Source of the DNA: Stutzerimonas stutzeri
GTDB taxonomy: Bacteria > Pseudomonadota > Gammaproteobacteria > Pseudomonadales > Pseudomonadaceae
DNA length: 64,000 bases
Assembly (NCBI GenBank): GCA_019056435.1
Contig: CP077641.1
Coordinates: 1,116,001-1,180,000 of the forward strand
Direction: 5' to 3'
Shown here: one piece after another, positions 1-11,866 of the stretch
Position numbering within the stretch: the first letter of the stretch is position 1
How the letters are laid out: the number at the start of each line of letters is the position of its first letter
Notes under the pieces: model-generated
Told to the model about the DNA's origin: nothing
Seen by the model: the letters and a program-made list of their open reading frames with translations, nothing else
Databases searched by the model: none
Position numbers and translations under genes: made by a program

Positions 1-250
1 TCGGGACCTAGAGCGCCGCGGGAAGTTCAGCCAAACGCCAAGCGAAGAAGTTAACCAATCCACATTATTGGCGCCTAACCCCATTCGCCTGGTCCCGCCG
101 AAGCCTTAGATGGAAACCACTTCACATTCATCGCAACCGTGGCCGCCTAGGATGCCCACCTCGAAAGCATGCAGCCCGCTGCATGCAACGAACTCTGCGC
201 ATTGAAGCGCCCGTGCCGCCTGTAGGCACAAAACGAAGTCAGGTCATGGA
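1..250. promoter_or_regulatory. Leader region upstream of tssA
   Basis: No convincing ORF is seen here. The stretch should contain the promoter of the T6SS operon. I could not find a well-spaced sigma-54 -24/-12 element: one GG...GC pair near 140-156 has a spacer one base too long. A perfect 8-bp inverted repeat lies at 167-186 and is listed separately. AGG at 241-243 serves as ribosome binding site for the ATG at 251. Confidence 0.4.
167..186. promoter_or_regulatory. Perfect inverted repeat in the tssA leader
   Basis: GCATGCAG at 167-174 and CTGCATGC at 179-186 form a perfect 8-bp palindrome around a CCCG loop. It ends about 65 bases before the tssA start, so it could be an operator or an mRNA hairpin. 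There is no T-run, so it is not an intrinsic terminator. Confidence 0.5.
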
Positions 251-1812
251 ATGACGTTTTCTACCAAGCTATCCGCTCGCTTGTCAGCGGTAGCCAATAC
301 GCCAATATCGGCCACCAGCTTTGCAGGCGACGACGCCCGCTACACGCCTGCATATGAAGCGTTGGAGCAGGAGATCGGCAAAGCGGCTTCGCTACATACA
401 ACGGGATCCCTTGATTGGGAAGCCGTGAGCGAAGATGCCGAAACCCTTCTAGCGGAACAGTCCAAAGATCTGCGCGTTGCGGTATGGCTCACCTGGAGCC
501 AGTATCAAAGGGAATCTTTTGCCGGCTTGCATGCAGGCTTGGTGATGATTGGGATCCTCTGCCGGGACCATTGGCAAGATGTGCACCCACGCAAGGACCG
601 AACCCGAGCGGCAGCCTTGAGCTGGCTGGTGCCGCGCATGGAACAGGTGCTCGCCGAGCACGTCCCGATGGCCGAGCAACTCCCTCTTTTCGAACAGATC
701 GCCAAAGAGCTGCGCAATCTGGAAGCGTGCCTGGCGACACACCTCGGTCACCAGGCTCCGCTGATTCTGCCGCTTTGCCGGCGCCTCGATGAGATGGTCA
801 AGCGGGCAGGCGCGTCCCACCCCAGCCAGGTCCTGTCGGCGCCGCAATTGCGCAAGTCAAGCAAGCCGCCGCGCATGTCTTTACTTCCACCACACCGGTC
901 GAGCATGAAAAGGATGCCCATAAGAGTCTGCGCAACCTTCAGGACCAAGCTCGCCCGCTTTGCAGCTGGTGGCTGAAGCAGAACGCTACCGACCTCAAAG
1001 CCCTTCGGCTTGCACGGACCTTGCTGTGGCTGCCCATTGAGAGCCTGCCCGAGCGCAATGCCGAAAACGTCACTGCACTACGAGGATTGCCCGCTGACAA
1101 GCTGGCTACTTATAGAGAGCGTTTCGCTCAGGGTGTGTATGCGGACCTGATAGCTGACCTGGAGACAAGCATTGCGCGCGCGCCTTTCTGGCTCGATGGC
1201 CAACGCATCGCCTGGGAGTGCCTGCAACAACTCGACGCCGAACAGGCGATGCGTGAAGTAGAGATCCAGCTCGCGTTGTTCTTGCTGCGCCTGCCTGGGC
1301 TCGACGAGTTGCGCTTTCATGACGGTACCCCCTTCGCCGATGCCGAAACGCGCGCATGGATTGCCGCCCGCGTCATGCCGCATGTTCAGCCAGAAAAAGC
1401 GGCGAACGAGCCGATGATCAGCGCGCATGGGTCAACACCGACTTGGGAACAGGCATTGGCGGACGTGCTTCCAGAGCTGCGCAAAGATGGCCTCAAGCGC
1501 GCTGTGCAACAACTCAAGCAAGGGCTCAATCATGCGAAAGGCGGGCGCGAACGCTTCCATTGGCAACTGACGCTGGCTCGGCTGTGCTTGCACGCCAAGA
1601 AATACGATCTCGCCAAGACTCAACTCGAATCACTGGACCAGACGCTGACCGCCACCGGGCTCGGCGACTGGGAACCCGATCTCGCCCTCGAAGTGCTGCG
1701 CCTCTTGCATCACTGCTGCGAAGTGTTGCCGCAAAACCATGCGGTGCGTGAAAGCAAGGACGAGATTTACCGCAGGCTGTGCCACCTCGATCTCGAGGTG
1801 GTGCTCGATTAG
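251..1812 (+). CDS. tssA: T6SS assembly chaperone/cap TssA (frame-broken)
   Basis: TssA of the VasJ/ImpA type, about 520 residues once the frame is restored. It helps assemble the baseplate and the distal end of the growing sheath in the cytoplasm. The N-terminal ImpA-type half is read from ATG 251. The second half carries the family-typical stretch ending RLARTLLWLPIE (up to about 1041), followed by a helical C-terminal part to 1812. The frames disagree: a base seems to be missing next to CCAGG at about 826-831. Adding one G joins ...HPSQ to GPVGAAIAQV without a stop. It is the first gene of the cluster, 31 bases before tssB. Identification rests on the conserved central motif and the position before tssB and tssC. 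Confidence 0.85.
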
Positions 1813-1843
1813 CCCCCGGGCCACCCATTCAAGGAGAACACCC

Positions 1844-2350
1844 ATGGCCAAAGAAGGCTCGGTAGCCCCCAAGGAACGCATTAACGTCACCTTCAAGCCC
1901 GCCACCGGCGGCGCCCAGGAAGAAATCGAACTGCCGCTGAAGCTCATGGTGCTCGGCGATTTCACCCAGCGCGCCGACGATCGCAAGATCGAAGACCGTA
2001 AACCGATCGCCATCGATAAGAACAGTTTCGACGAAGTGCTGGCCAAGCAGGAGCTAAGCCTGACCTTCGCCGTGCCGAACCGCCTGCAGGACGAGGCCAC
2101 GGACGAAGAACTGGCGGTGCAACTGAACGTCGGTTCGATGAAGGACTTCAATCCCGCCAACCTCGTCGAGCAAGTACCCGAGCTGAAAAAGCTGATGGAG
2201 CTGCGCGACGCCTTGGTTGCATTGAAGGGGCCGCTGGGCAACGCCCCAGCCTTCCGCAAGGCCATCGAAAGCGTGCTGGCCGACGGCGACTCGCGCGAGC
2301 GCGTGCTCGGCGAGCTGGGCCTGGCCGCGAAACAACACCTGGACGCCTGA
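1844..2350 (+). CDS. tssB: T6SS contractile sheath small subunit TssB (VipA)
   Basis: 168-residue sheath protein that pairs with TssC to form the contractile tube around Hcp. Family features visible are the start AKEGSVAPKERINVTF, the LPLKLMVLGDF strand, and an ELKKLMELRDALVALKGPLGN helix region near the C-terminus. ATG 1844 is chosen because AAGGAG at 1831-1836 sits at proper spacing and no upstream extension resembles the family. Length is normal and the frame is intact. tssC starts 26 bases later. Confidence 0.95.
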   Translation: MAKEGSVAPKERINVTFKPATGGAQEEIELPLKLMVLGDFTQRADDRKIEDRKPIAIDKNSFDEVLAKQELSLTFAVPNRLQDEATDEELAVQLNVGSMKDFNPANLVEQVPELKKLMELRDALVALKGPLGNAPAFRKAIESVLADGDSRERVLGELGLAAKQHLDA

Positions 2351-2376
2351 TCACCTGGACAAGGAACGCCAATACC

Positions 2377-3855
2377 ATGAGCACTAGCGCTGCAGCCGTC
2401 GAAAGCGGCAACAACCTCGCCGATCTCGGCATTCTCGACCGGATCATCGCCGAGACCAAACTGACCCCTGACGACGAGGCCTACGACATCGCCAAACGCG
2501 GCGTATCGGCCTTCATCGAAGAACTGCTCAAGCCGCAGAACGAGCACGAGCCGGTAAAGAAGGCGCTGGTCGACCGCATGATCGCGGAGATCGACGCCAA
2601 ACTCAGCCGGCAGATGGACGAGATACTCCACCACCCGCAGTTCCAGGCGCTGGAATCCTCCTGGCGCGGCCTGAAGCTGCTGGTCGACCGCACCAACTTC
2701 CGCGAGAACATCAAGCTCGAAATCCTCAACGCATCCAAGCAGGACCTGCTTGATGACTTCGAGGACAGCCCTGAAGTCGTCCAGTCCGGCCTGTACAAGC
2801 ACATCTATACAGCCGAGTACGGCCAGTTCGGCGGCCAGCCGGTCGGCGCGCTGATCGCCAACTATTTCTTCGATCCGAGCGCCCCGGACATCAAGACCCT
2901 GCAGTACGTTTCCAGTGTCGCCAGCATGTCCCACGCCCCCTTCATCGCGGCCGCCGGCCCGAAATTCTTTGGGCTGGAGAGCTTCACCGGTCTGCCGGAC
3001 CTCAAGGACCTGAAGGATCACTTCGAAGGCCCGCAGTTCGCCAAATGGCAAAGCTTCCGCGAGCAGGAAGACGCCCGCTACGTCGGCCTGACCGTGCCGC
3101 GCTTCCTCCTGCGCAACCCCTACGACCCGGAAGACAACCCGGTCAAATCCTTTGTGTACAAGGAAAACGTCGCCAACAGCCACGAGCATTACCTGTGGGG
3201 CAACACCGCGTACACCTTCGCCAGCCGTCTGACCGACAGCTTCGCCAAGTTCCGCTGGTGCCCGAACATCATCGGCCCGCAGAGCGGTGGCGCAGTCGAA
3301 GACCTGCCGCTGCACCACTTCGAGAGCATGGGCGAGATCGAAACCAAGATCCCGACCGAGGTGCTGGTCTCCGACCGTCGCGAATACGAGCTGGCCGAAG
3401 AAGGCTTCATCGCACTGACCATGCGCAAGGGCAGCGACAATGCCGCCTTCTTCTCCGCCAACTCCGCGCAAAAGCCGAAGTTCTTCGGCAACAGTGAGGA
3501 AGGCAAGAACGCTGAGCTGAACTACAAGCTCGGCACCCAATTGCCCTATCTGTTCATCGTCAACCGCCTGGCGCACTACTTGAAGGTGCTGCAGCGCGAG
3601 CAGATCGGCGCCTGGAAGGAGCGCACCGACCTCGAGCTGGAACTGAACAAGTGGATCCGCCAGTTCGTCGCCGACCAGGAAAACCCCAGCGCCGAAGTAC
3701 GCAGCCGCCGTCCGCTGCGGGCCGCACAGGTCATCGTCAGCGATGTGGAAGGCGAGCCGGGCTGGTACCGCGTCAGCCTGAACGTGCGCCCTCACTTCAA
3801 GTACATGGGCGCCGACTTCACCCTGTCGCTGGTTGGCAAGCTGGACAAGGAATAA
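2377..3855 (+). CDS. tssC: T6SS contractile sheath large subunit TssC (VipB)
   Basis: 492-residue large sheath subunit, normal length for TssC1 and in one unbroken frame. Recognisable segments are FQALESSWRGLKLLVDRT near the N-terminus, the YGQFGGQPVGALI block and the C-terminal GWYRVSLNVRPHFKYMGADF strand that interlocks sheath protomers. It assembles with TssB in the cytoplasm and is disassembled by ClpV after contraction. AAGGA precedes ATG 2377. The 3' end is immediately followed by tssE. Confidence 0.96.
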   Translation: MSTSAAAVESGNNLADLGILDRIIAETKLTPDDEAYDIAKRGVSAFIEELLKPQNEHEPVKKALVDRMIAEIDAKLSRQMDEILHHPQFQALESSWRGLKLLVDRTNFRENIKLEILNASKQDLLDDFEDSPEVVQSGLYKHIYTAEYGQFGGQPVGALIANYFFDPSAPDIKTLQYVSSVASMSHAPFIAAAGPKFFGLESFTGLPDLKDLKDHFEGPQFAKWQSFREQEDARYVGLTVPRFLLRNPYDPEDNPVKSFVYKENVANSHEHYLWGNTAYTFASRLTDSFAKFRWCPNIIGPQSGGAVEDLPLHHFESMGEIETKIPTEVLVSDRREYELAEEGFIALTMRKGSDNAAFFSANSAQKPKFFGNSEEGKNAELNYKLGTQLPYLFIVNRLAHYLKVLQREQIGAWKERTDLELELNKWIRQFVADQENPSAEVRSRRPLRAAQVIVSDVEGEPGWYRVSLNVRPHFKYMGADFTLSLVGKLDKE

Positions 3856-3859
3856 GCAT

Positions 3860-4267
3860 TTGAACGGATACGGCAGCCTCTTCGAGCGCCTCGGTGGCGA
3901 CGCCGATCGGCGCACCGGCTGGAGCCGCGAAGTTGCGGCGATGGCCTCGGTGGCTGCCCATCTGGCCAAAATGCTCAGCACCCGGGCGGGCAGCGTGCAA
4001 ACGCTGCCCGACTACGGGCTGCCCGATCTCAACGATATGCGCCTGTCGCTGCACGACTCGCTGCAGCAGGCGCGTATCGCCATCGAGCGCTTCATCGAAG
4101 CGTACGAACCCAGGCTGACCCAGGTGCGCGTGCTGTCGCTGCCGCGAACCCACGACCCACTTACCCTCGCCTTCACCATAGAAGGCCTGCTGGAAGTGGA
4201 TGGCCTCAAGCGCCAGGTCAGCTTCTCCGCCAGCCTGGATGGCAGCGGACAGGTCAAGGTCCAGTAA
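3860..4267 (+). CDS. tssE: T6SS baseplate protein TssE (gp25-like)
   Basis: Gp25-like baseplate wedge subunit that anchors the first sheath ring. The protein contains GSLFERLGGD at the N-terminus, the LPDYGLPDLNDM motif and the gp25-type core from about residue 60. The most likely start is TTG 3860 (135 residues), because AAGGA at 3847-3851 lies at ideal spacing. An ATG at 3833 in the same frame would add nine residues overlapping tssC. It corresponds to HsiF2 of the P. aeruginosa H2 cluster. Confidence 0.9.
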   Translation: MNGYGSLFERLGGDADRRTGWSREVAAMASVAAHLAKMLSTRAGSVQTLPDYGLPDLNDMRLSLHDSLQQARIAIERFIEAYEPRLTQVRVLSLPRTHDPLTLAFTIEGLLEVDGLKRQVSFSASLDGSGQVKVQ

Positions 4268-4278
4268 GGAAACAACGG

Positions 4279-4554
4279 ATGTCCGGCAAACCCGCAGCCC
4301 GCCTGGGCGACCCCACCGCTTGCCCCAAGAAGGGCCACGGCACCAACCCTATTGCCGCAGGCTCGCCCGACGTGCTGTTCGACAGCCTGCCCGCCGCCCG
4401 CATGGGCGACGCGACGTCCTGCGGCAGCGCCTTGGCCAATGCGGTCATCCCAACGGTGCTGATCAACGGCAAACCGGCCACCACGGTGGGTACCGCAGGC
4501 GACCACGGCAATCCTGTGATCGCCGGGTCCGGCACCATCCTGATCGGCGGTTGA
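4279..4554 (+). CDS. PAAR-repeat spike-tip protein
   Basis: Small 91-residue PAAR protein with no extra domain, expected to form the sharpened tip on a VgrG trimer. It begins with KPAARLGDPTACPKKGHG and has the family's repeated RMGDATSCGSA and VLINGKPA segments, with His and Cys residues that would bind the tip metal. AAGGA precedes ATG 4279. It sits between tssE and tssF, a position where the classical HSI-II cluster has no gene, so it looks like a dedicated tip gene added to the structural operon. Confidence 0.9.
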   Translation: MSGKPAARLGDPTACPKKGHGTNPIAAGSPDVLFDSLPAARMGDATSCGSALANAVIPTVLINGKPATTVGTAGDHGNPVIAGSGTILIGG

Positions 4555-4582
4555 TCATGCTTTCTACAGGGATGGCCGACTG

Positions 4583-6374
4583 ATGTCTTTCAACCACTAC
4601 TACCAAAGCGAGCTCACCGCCCTGCGCCAGCTGGGCAAGCGCTTCGCCGAGCGCAGTCCGGCGCTGGCACCATTTTCTCGGTCAGGCCGGGCGCGACCCG
4701 GATGTCGAGCGACTGCTCGAAGGCTTCGCCTTCCTTACTGGGCGCCTGCGGCAGAAACTCGATGATGAGCTGCCGGAACTGACCCATTCCCTGATGCACC
4801 TGTTGTGGCCGAATTACATGCGCCCGCTGCCGGCCTTCAGCATGCTGCAGTTCGATCCGCTGAAGCGACCCGGCCCGGCGCTGACGGTGCCGCGCAACAC
4901 GCCGGTCGAATCCAAGCCCATCCAGGGCGTGACCTGCCGCTTCCGTACCGCCTACACCACCGAGGTGCTGCCGTTGGCACTCGAAGGACTGGACTATTCG
5001 GTCAAGGGCGGCGGCGCCCTGCTGAACCTGCGTCTGCAGATGACGGCCGACGGACATCTGGGCGAGCTGAACCTCAAGCAGTTGCGCCTGCATCTGGCCG
5101 GCGAACGGTACATCAGTCAGATGCTCTACCTGAGCCTGCTGCGCCATCTCGGTAGTGTCGAGCTGGTTGTGCTGGACGCTGACGGTAAACCCTTCCGGGA
5201 CGGATTCGGGATGGATCTGCCGGCGTTGAGGCTGCCGTCCTCGAGTCTGGAACCGGTGGGCTTTGCCGAAGACCAGGCCCTGATCCCCTACCCGCTCAAC
5301 ACATTCCGGGGCTACCGCTACCTGCAGGAATATTTCGCCTTCCAGGAGAAATTCCTCTTCGTCGACCTGCTCGGTCTCGATGTGCTCAAACGGCTGCCGC
5401 AGGATGTGCTCGAGCACGCCCGAGGCTTCGAGCTGCGCTTCGATATCCAGAAGGCCGGCGCACAGCGCATCCGCCCGACTCGAGACAACGTGCGGCTGTA
5501 TTGCACGCCGGTAGTGAATCTCTTCGAGCACGACGCCATTCCGATTCGCCTCGACGGCAAGCAGGATCAGTATCTGCTGATGCCGTCGGAGCTCGATAGC
5601 AGCCACTGTGGTGTCTTCTCGGTCGACCGCGTGACCGGCTGGAAGCCTGGCGGCATGGGCTACGAGGAATATGTCGCCTTCGAGTCCTTCGAGCACGATC
5701 CCAGCTTCGACGTCCCGGTGGCGCGCCCACATTACAGCGTACGCCAACAGCCTTCGATGCTCGGCGATGGCCTGGATACCTACCTCAGCTTCGGTCTGCG
5801 CAATCTCGACCAACACGAGACGCTCTCCATCGAGCTGACATGCACCAACCAGAACCTTCCGCGCCAGCTGCGCCTGGGCGACATTTGCCTGCCGAGCGAA
5901 GGCACTCCCGAATTCCTGACCTTTCGCAACATCAGTCCGGTCACGCCCAGCTACGCGCCGCCGCTGCATCGGGACTTCCTGTGGAAGCTGATCAGCAACA
6001 TGTCGCTCAACTACCTGTCACTCGCCAACGTCGAGGCGCTCAAGGTGATCCTTGAGACATACGACCTGCCGCGCTACTACGACCAGCACGCTGAAAAGGT
6101 CAGCAAGCGTCTGCTCGGTGGGCTCAAGCAGATCGGACACCAGCACGTCGACCGACTGCATCGCGGCCTGCCGGTGCGCGGCGTGCGTACCGAGCTGGTC
6201 ATGGATCCCGAGGGCTATCTGGGTGAAGGCGACCTGTTCCTCTTCGCCTCGATACTCAATGAATTTTTCGCGCTGTACGCCAGCCTCAATTCGTATCACG
6301 AGTTGCGCGTCAGGAGCACACAAGGAGAGGTGTATCAATGGACGCCGCGCATGGGACAGCAGCCCCTGCTCTGA
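4583..6374 (+). CDS. tssF: T6SS baseplate protein TssF (frame-broken)
   Basis: TssF (VasA/ImpG), about 596 residues after repair, a baseplate wedge component working with TssG and TssK. The N-terminus SFNHYYQSELTALRQLGKRF and the later MHLLWPNYMRPLPAF block are family hallmarks. The frame breaks at the TTTT run 4673-4676: removing one T joins ERSPALAPF to LGQAGRDPDVERLLEGF, which is the expected TssF sequence, so this looks like a +1 insertion. The 3' end overlaps tssG by 37 bases, implying translational coupling. Confidence 0.9.
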
Positions 6375-7345
6375 CTCGGCTCAGCCGTGGTATCCGCGAG
6401 TACAGCTTGTTCCAGGGTGTACTGCTGATAATGGACCGCTTGAAGGCCGCCCATCCTGATCTGGATGAAGAACGGCTCTACGAGCATCTGGAGTTCCAGG
6501 CCAACCCGAGTCTGGGTTTCCCGGGGAGCGACATCGACCGGGTCGAGTTCTTCGAAGAGGAGGGTGAGCTGCGCGCACGCCTGCGCATCAATCTGGTCAG
6601 CCTCTTCGGTGCTGGCTCGCCGCTGCCTGCCTTCTACGCCGACCAGGCATTGGGCGACGGGGCCGAGGGAAATCCGACGCGCGAGTTTCTCGATCTGTTC
6701 AACAATCGCCTGCAGCGCCTGATGGTGCCGATCTGGCAGAAGTATCGCTACCGCGCCCGTTTTACCAGCGGCGCACGTGACCCCCTATCCGAGCAACTGT
6801 TTGCACTGATCGGGCTGGGCGGCGAGCAGATTCGTGCCGCGTCCGAGCTCAACTGGAAAAGGCTGTTGCCCTACCTCGGCCTGCTCAGCCTCCGTGCGCA
6901 CTCCGCCGCCTTGATCGAATCGGTACTGCGCTATTACTTCAAGCACGCCGACGTGCGCATCGAGCAGTGCCTGGAGCGGCAGGTGGACATTCTCGCCGAG
7001 CAGCAGAACCGGCTGGGTCGCGCCAACAGCCAGCTCGGCGAAAGCTTGGTGCTGGGCGAACGTGTACGGGACCGCGGCGGCAAGTTTCGCATCCACGTCC
7101 GTCAGCTGAGCTGGCACCGCTTCCATGAATTCCTGCCGGTCGGTACCGGCTATCAACCCCTGTGCGCGCTGGTGCGCTTCACCCTTCGCGACCCGCTCGA
7201 CTATGACATTCGCCTTCAACTGCGGCGTGACGACATCCGAGACCTGCGCATCGGCGCCGAAAACCCCTGCCGCCTCGGCTGGACCAGTTGGCTCGGCAGC
7301 GAGCGCGCCGATGGCATGGTCACCCTGGGCAGCCAGATTCATTAA
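6338..7345 (+). CDS. tssG: T6SS baseplate protein TssG
   Basis: 335-residue TssG (VasB/ImpH), unbroken. It completes the TssEFGK baseplate wedge under the sheath. Typical segments are IREYSLFQGVLLI near the start, FQANPSLGFPGSDI around residue 55 and a C-terminal LSWHRFHEFLP block. AAGGAG at 6321-6326 precedes ATG 6338, which lies inside the end of tssF. clpV starts 12 bases downstream. Confidence 0.94.
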   Translation: MDAAHGTAAPALTRLSRGIREYSLFQGVLLIMDRLKAAHPDLDEERLYEHLEFQANPSLGFPGSDIDRVEFFEEEGELRARLRINLVSLFGAGSPLPAFYADQALGDGAEGNPTREFLDLFNNRLQRLMVPIWQKYRYRARFTSGARDPLSEQLFALIGLGGEQIRAASELNWKRLLPYLGLLSLRAHSAALIESVLRYYFKHADVRIEQCLERQVDILAEQQNRLGRANSQLGESLVLGERVRDRGGKFRIHVRQLSWHRFHEFLPVGTGYQPLCALVRFTLRDPLDYDIRLQLRRDDIRDLRIGAENPCRLGWTSWLGSERADGMVTLGSQIH

Positions 7346-7357
7346 GGAAGATGAACC

Positions 7358-9946
7358 ATGATCAACGTAGATCTACAGCAACTCGTCCAGGCACTGGATG
7401 CCGAGACCAAACGCGACCTTGAAAACGCGGCCGAGCGCTGCGTCATGCGCGGTGGCAGCAAGATCCTCGTCGAAGACCTGCTGCTGGGACTGCTGGAACG
7501 GCCCGATGGAATGCTCAGGCGTGCCCTGCAGGATGCCGGCGTCGAGGCGGGTGAGCTGACACAAGCACTGCAACCACGAGGCGAGCACAGCGAATCGCGA
7601 AACCCGGTTTTCTCTGCCGAGCTGGTGCAGTGGCTGCAGGACGCGCTGTTGGTCGGCAATCTGGAACTTGGTCAAAGCCAGATCGATCAGGCAGCGCTGA
7701 TCCTGGCTTTGCTGCGTAATCCGATGCGCTACGCCGGCAGTCATTACCAGCCCTTGCTGGCGCGATTGAACACCGAGCGGTTACGTGAATTTGCGCTGTC
7801 CCAACAGCCCCAGACGGTTCCTGGCAAGCCGGCCGCGGCAGGTGAATCGAATCTGGCACGCTTCACCCTCAACTTCACTCAGCAGGCCCGCGACGGCAAG
7901 CTTGACCCTGTTCTGTGCCGTGACAGCGCCATCCGCCAGCTGATCGACATCCTTGCCCGGCGGCGCAAGAGCAACCCGATCGTGGTAGGCGAAGCCGGTG
8001 TCGGCAAGACTGCGATTGTCGAAGGGCTGGCACTTCGCATCGCGCACGGCGAGGTGCCTGAAACGCTCAAGGACGTGGAGCTGCTGTGCCTGGACCTCGG
8101 CCTGCTCCAGGCGGGCGCCAGCGTGAAAGGCGAATTCGAGCGCCGCCTTCAAGGCGTCATCGATGAGGTCAAGGGCGCCCCGAAGCCGACCATACTGTTC
8201 ATCGACGAAGCGCACACCCTCATTGGAGCCGGGGGCAGGCCGGCAGCGGCGACGCCGCCAACCTGCTCAAGCCGGCGCTGGCACGGGGCGAATTGCGCAC
8301 CATCGCCGCCACCACATGGAGCGAGTACAAGAAGTACTTCGAGAAGGACCCGGCACTGGCGCGTCGCTTCCAACCTGTCCAATTGCACGAACCCACCGTC
8401 GACGAAGCCCTGACCATCCTGCGCGGCCTCGCCCCGGTCTACGAGAAAAGTCACGGAATCTACCTGCGCGACGATGCGGTGATCGCCGCTGCCGAGCTCT
8501 CGGCCCGCTACCTCGCCGGCCGACAGCTACCGGACAAGGCAGTCGACGTGCTCGACACCGCCTGCGCCCGGGTGCGCATCAGCCTGGCGGCGGCGCCTGA
8601 AACACTAGAGCGACTGCGTGGCGAGATCGCCGAAGGCGAGCGCCAGCGCCTGGCCTTGCGCCGGGATCTCGAAGTCGGTCTGCGCATCGAGACCGAGACG
8701 CTCGATGCCCTGGAGGCCCGCCTGACGGCAGCCCGCGCCGAGCTCGAGCAACTGGAAACCCGCTGGTCGGCACAGCGGACCCTGGCCGAGCGCCTTCTGG
8801 AGCTGCGAAAGCAGTGCGCCGCGCTCCGCCTGGCAGGCAGTACCGAAGAAGCCGGAGAGAAACGCGCCCCGGATCTGGAACAGCTCGAAGCCGAGATGCG
8901 CGACCTACAGGCCGAACTCGCCAGCGACCAGGCCGCCGAGCGCCTGGTCAGCTTCGAAGTCTGCCCACGCCTCGTGGCCGAAGTGATCAGCCACTGGACC
9001 GGTGTGCCGCTTTCTCAGCTCGCCCGCGAGCACAACAGCAAAGTGCTGAGCTTCGCCGCGGACTTGCGTCAGCGGGTCCGTGGCCAAGAGCAGGCCATCG
9101 AGGCGCTGGACCGCTCGATGCGCGCCACTGCGGCCGGGCTGAACAGACCCGACGCGCCGGTGGGCGTTTTCCTGCTGGTCGGCCCCAGCGGCGTCGGCAA
9201 GACCGAAACCGCGCTGGCACTGGCCGATCTGCTCTATGGCGGCGAGCGCTTCCTCACCACCATCAACATGTCCGAGTTCCAGGAAAAGCACAGCGTGTCC
9301 CGATTGATCGGCGCTCCGCCAGGCTACGTGGGCTATGGCGAGGGCGGCATGCTCACCGAAGCGGTGCGGCAAAAGCCTTATTCGGTCGTCCTGCTTGATG
9401 AGGTCGAAAAGGCCGATCCGGACGTGATGAACGTGTTCTACCAGATCTTCGACAAAGGCGTCGCCAACGACGGCGAAGGCCGCGAGATCAATTTCCGCAA
9501 CACCTTGATCCTGATGACCAGCAACCTGGCCAGCGACCGCATCGCCGGCCTTTGCGCCGGTGGTCAGCGACCCGCTACCGAAGACCTGGAGCTGGCGATC
9601 CGCCCGGCACTGACCCAGCACTTCAAGCCGGCACTGCTCGCCCGCATGCGCGTAGTGCCCTACTACCCTGTGCAGGGCGAGGTGCTCGATGAACTGGTCG
9701 CACTCAAGCTGTCGCGCTTCGGCGAGCGGCTCGCGCGTCGCCAACTGCAATTCAGCCATTGCGAGGCCTTGGTGCGGCATCTGGCCGAACGCTGCACGCA
9801 TGGCGAAAGCGGCGCACGACTGATCGACCACTTGATCGACCAGCATCTGCAGCCACTGGTCGTCGACCGTTTGCTCGATGCCATGGCGGGTGGAGAAGCC
9901 CTGCGTCAGGTGCATGCCACGCTCGACGGCGAGGGAGCGGTGGTCT

Positions 9947-9960
<14 letters not shown>
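7358..9960 (+). CDS. clpV: T6SS sheath-disassembly ATPase ClpV/TssH (frame-broken)
   Basis: AAA+ unfoldase of about 867 residues that recycles contracted TssBC sheaths. Two nucleotide-binding domains are visible: Walker A GEAGVGKT at about residue 211 and GPSGVGKT at about 609, with Walker B FIDEAH and LLDEVEKA. An N-terminal Clp domain and a coiled-coil middle domain (around residues 410-510) complete the ClpB-like layout. The frame breaks at 8231-8236 in a GGGGGC run; adding one C restores GAGGQAGSGDAANLLKPAL, the ClpV consensus. AAGGAAG precedes ATG 7358. Confidence 0.93.
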
Positions 9961-11478
<1,518 letters not shown>

Positions 11479-11497
11479 ATTCAACTGGAGAAACCGG

Positions 11498-11812
11498 ATG
11501 CTCCGACGCTGCCCGGTTGCAACTGTCATTGCCGGACTAACAGGGCTGCTGGGAGGTTGCGGCTCGGTGATCCGGCGCGCCAATGGTTATCCAGACGCCT
11601 ATCCGGGCTTGCAACAGAACGGCGCGTTTCTTGGCGTCACCGGCGCGAGCGAGCCCTATAACCCTTCGGCTGCAGCGACCTTCATCTGCTACACGACCAT
11701 TGTCTGTGTGCCGTTGACGCTTCTCTCAGTACCGGTTGATGCGGAGATAGACACCGTACTGCTACCTATCGATTTGATCAGTTCCACGGAACCGTGGATC
11801 GGTAAGCGATAG
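11498..11812 (+). CDS. YceK/YidQ-like lipoprotein
   Basis: 104-residue predicted lipoprotein. The N-terminus MLRRCPVATVIAGLTGLL ends in a GGCGS lipobox. The mature part has the YceK-family pattern: GC near the start, Y-P-G-L, a hydrophobic CVPLTLLSVPVD stretch and D-TVLLPIDL near the end. CTGGAG precedes ATG 11498. Its job is unknown. It starts just after the regulator and 54 bases before vgrG, at the left edge of the first inserted cargo module, so it may have come in with that module. Confidence 0.75.
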   Translation: MLRRCPVATVIAGLTGLLGGCGSVIRRANGYPDAYPGLQQNGAFLGVTGASEPYNPSAAATFICYTTIVCVPLTLLSVPVDAEIDTVLLPIDLISSTEPWIGKR

Positions 11813-11866
11813 CCTTATACCGGCCTTCTTGAGGCCCATGGAAGACCACCCGGACAAGGATTGCCA

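Noticed and set aside
140..156. Possible sigma-54 -24/-12 promoter upstream of tssA
   Set aside because: The GG-to-GC spacer is 11 bases instead of 10 and the flanking match is poor.
1630..3981. Long minus-strand frame of 783 codons
   Set aside because: It lies opposite tssA, tssB and tssC, which are unmistakable. Such mirror frames are common in GC-rich DNA.
4614..5969. Minus-strand frame of 451 codons
   Set aside because: Antisense to tssF with no domain or ribosome binding site of note.
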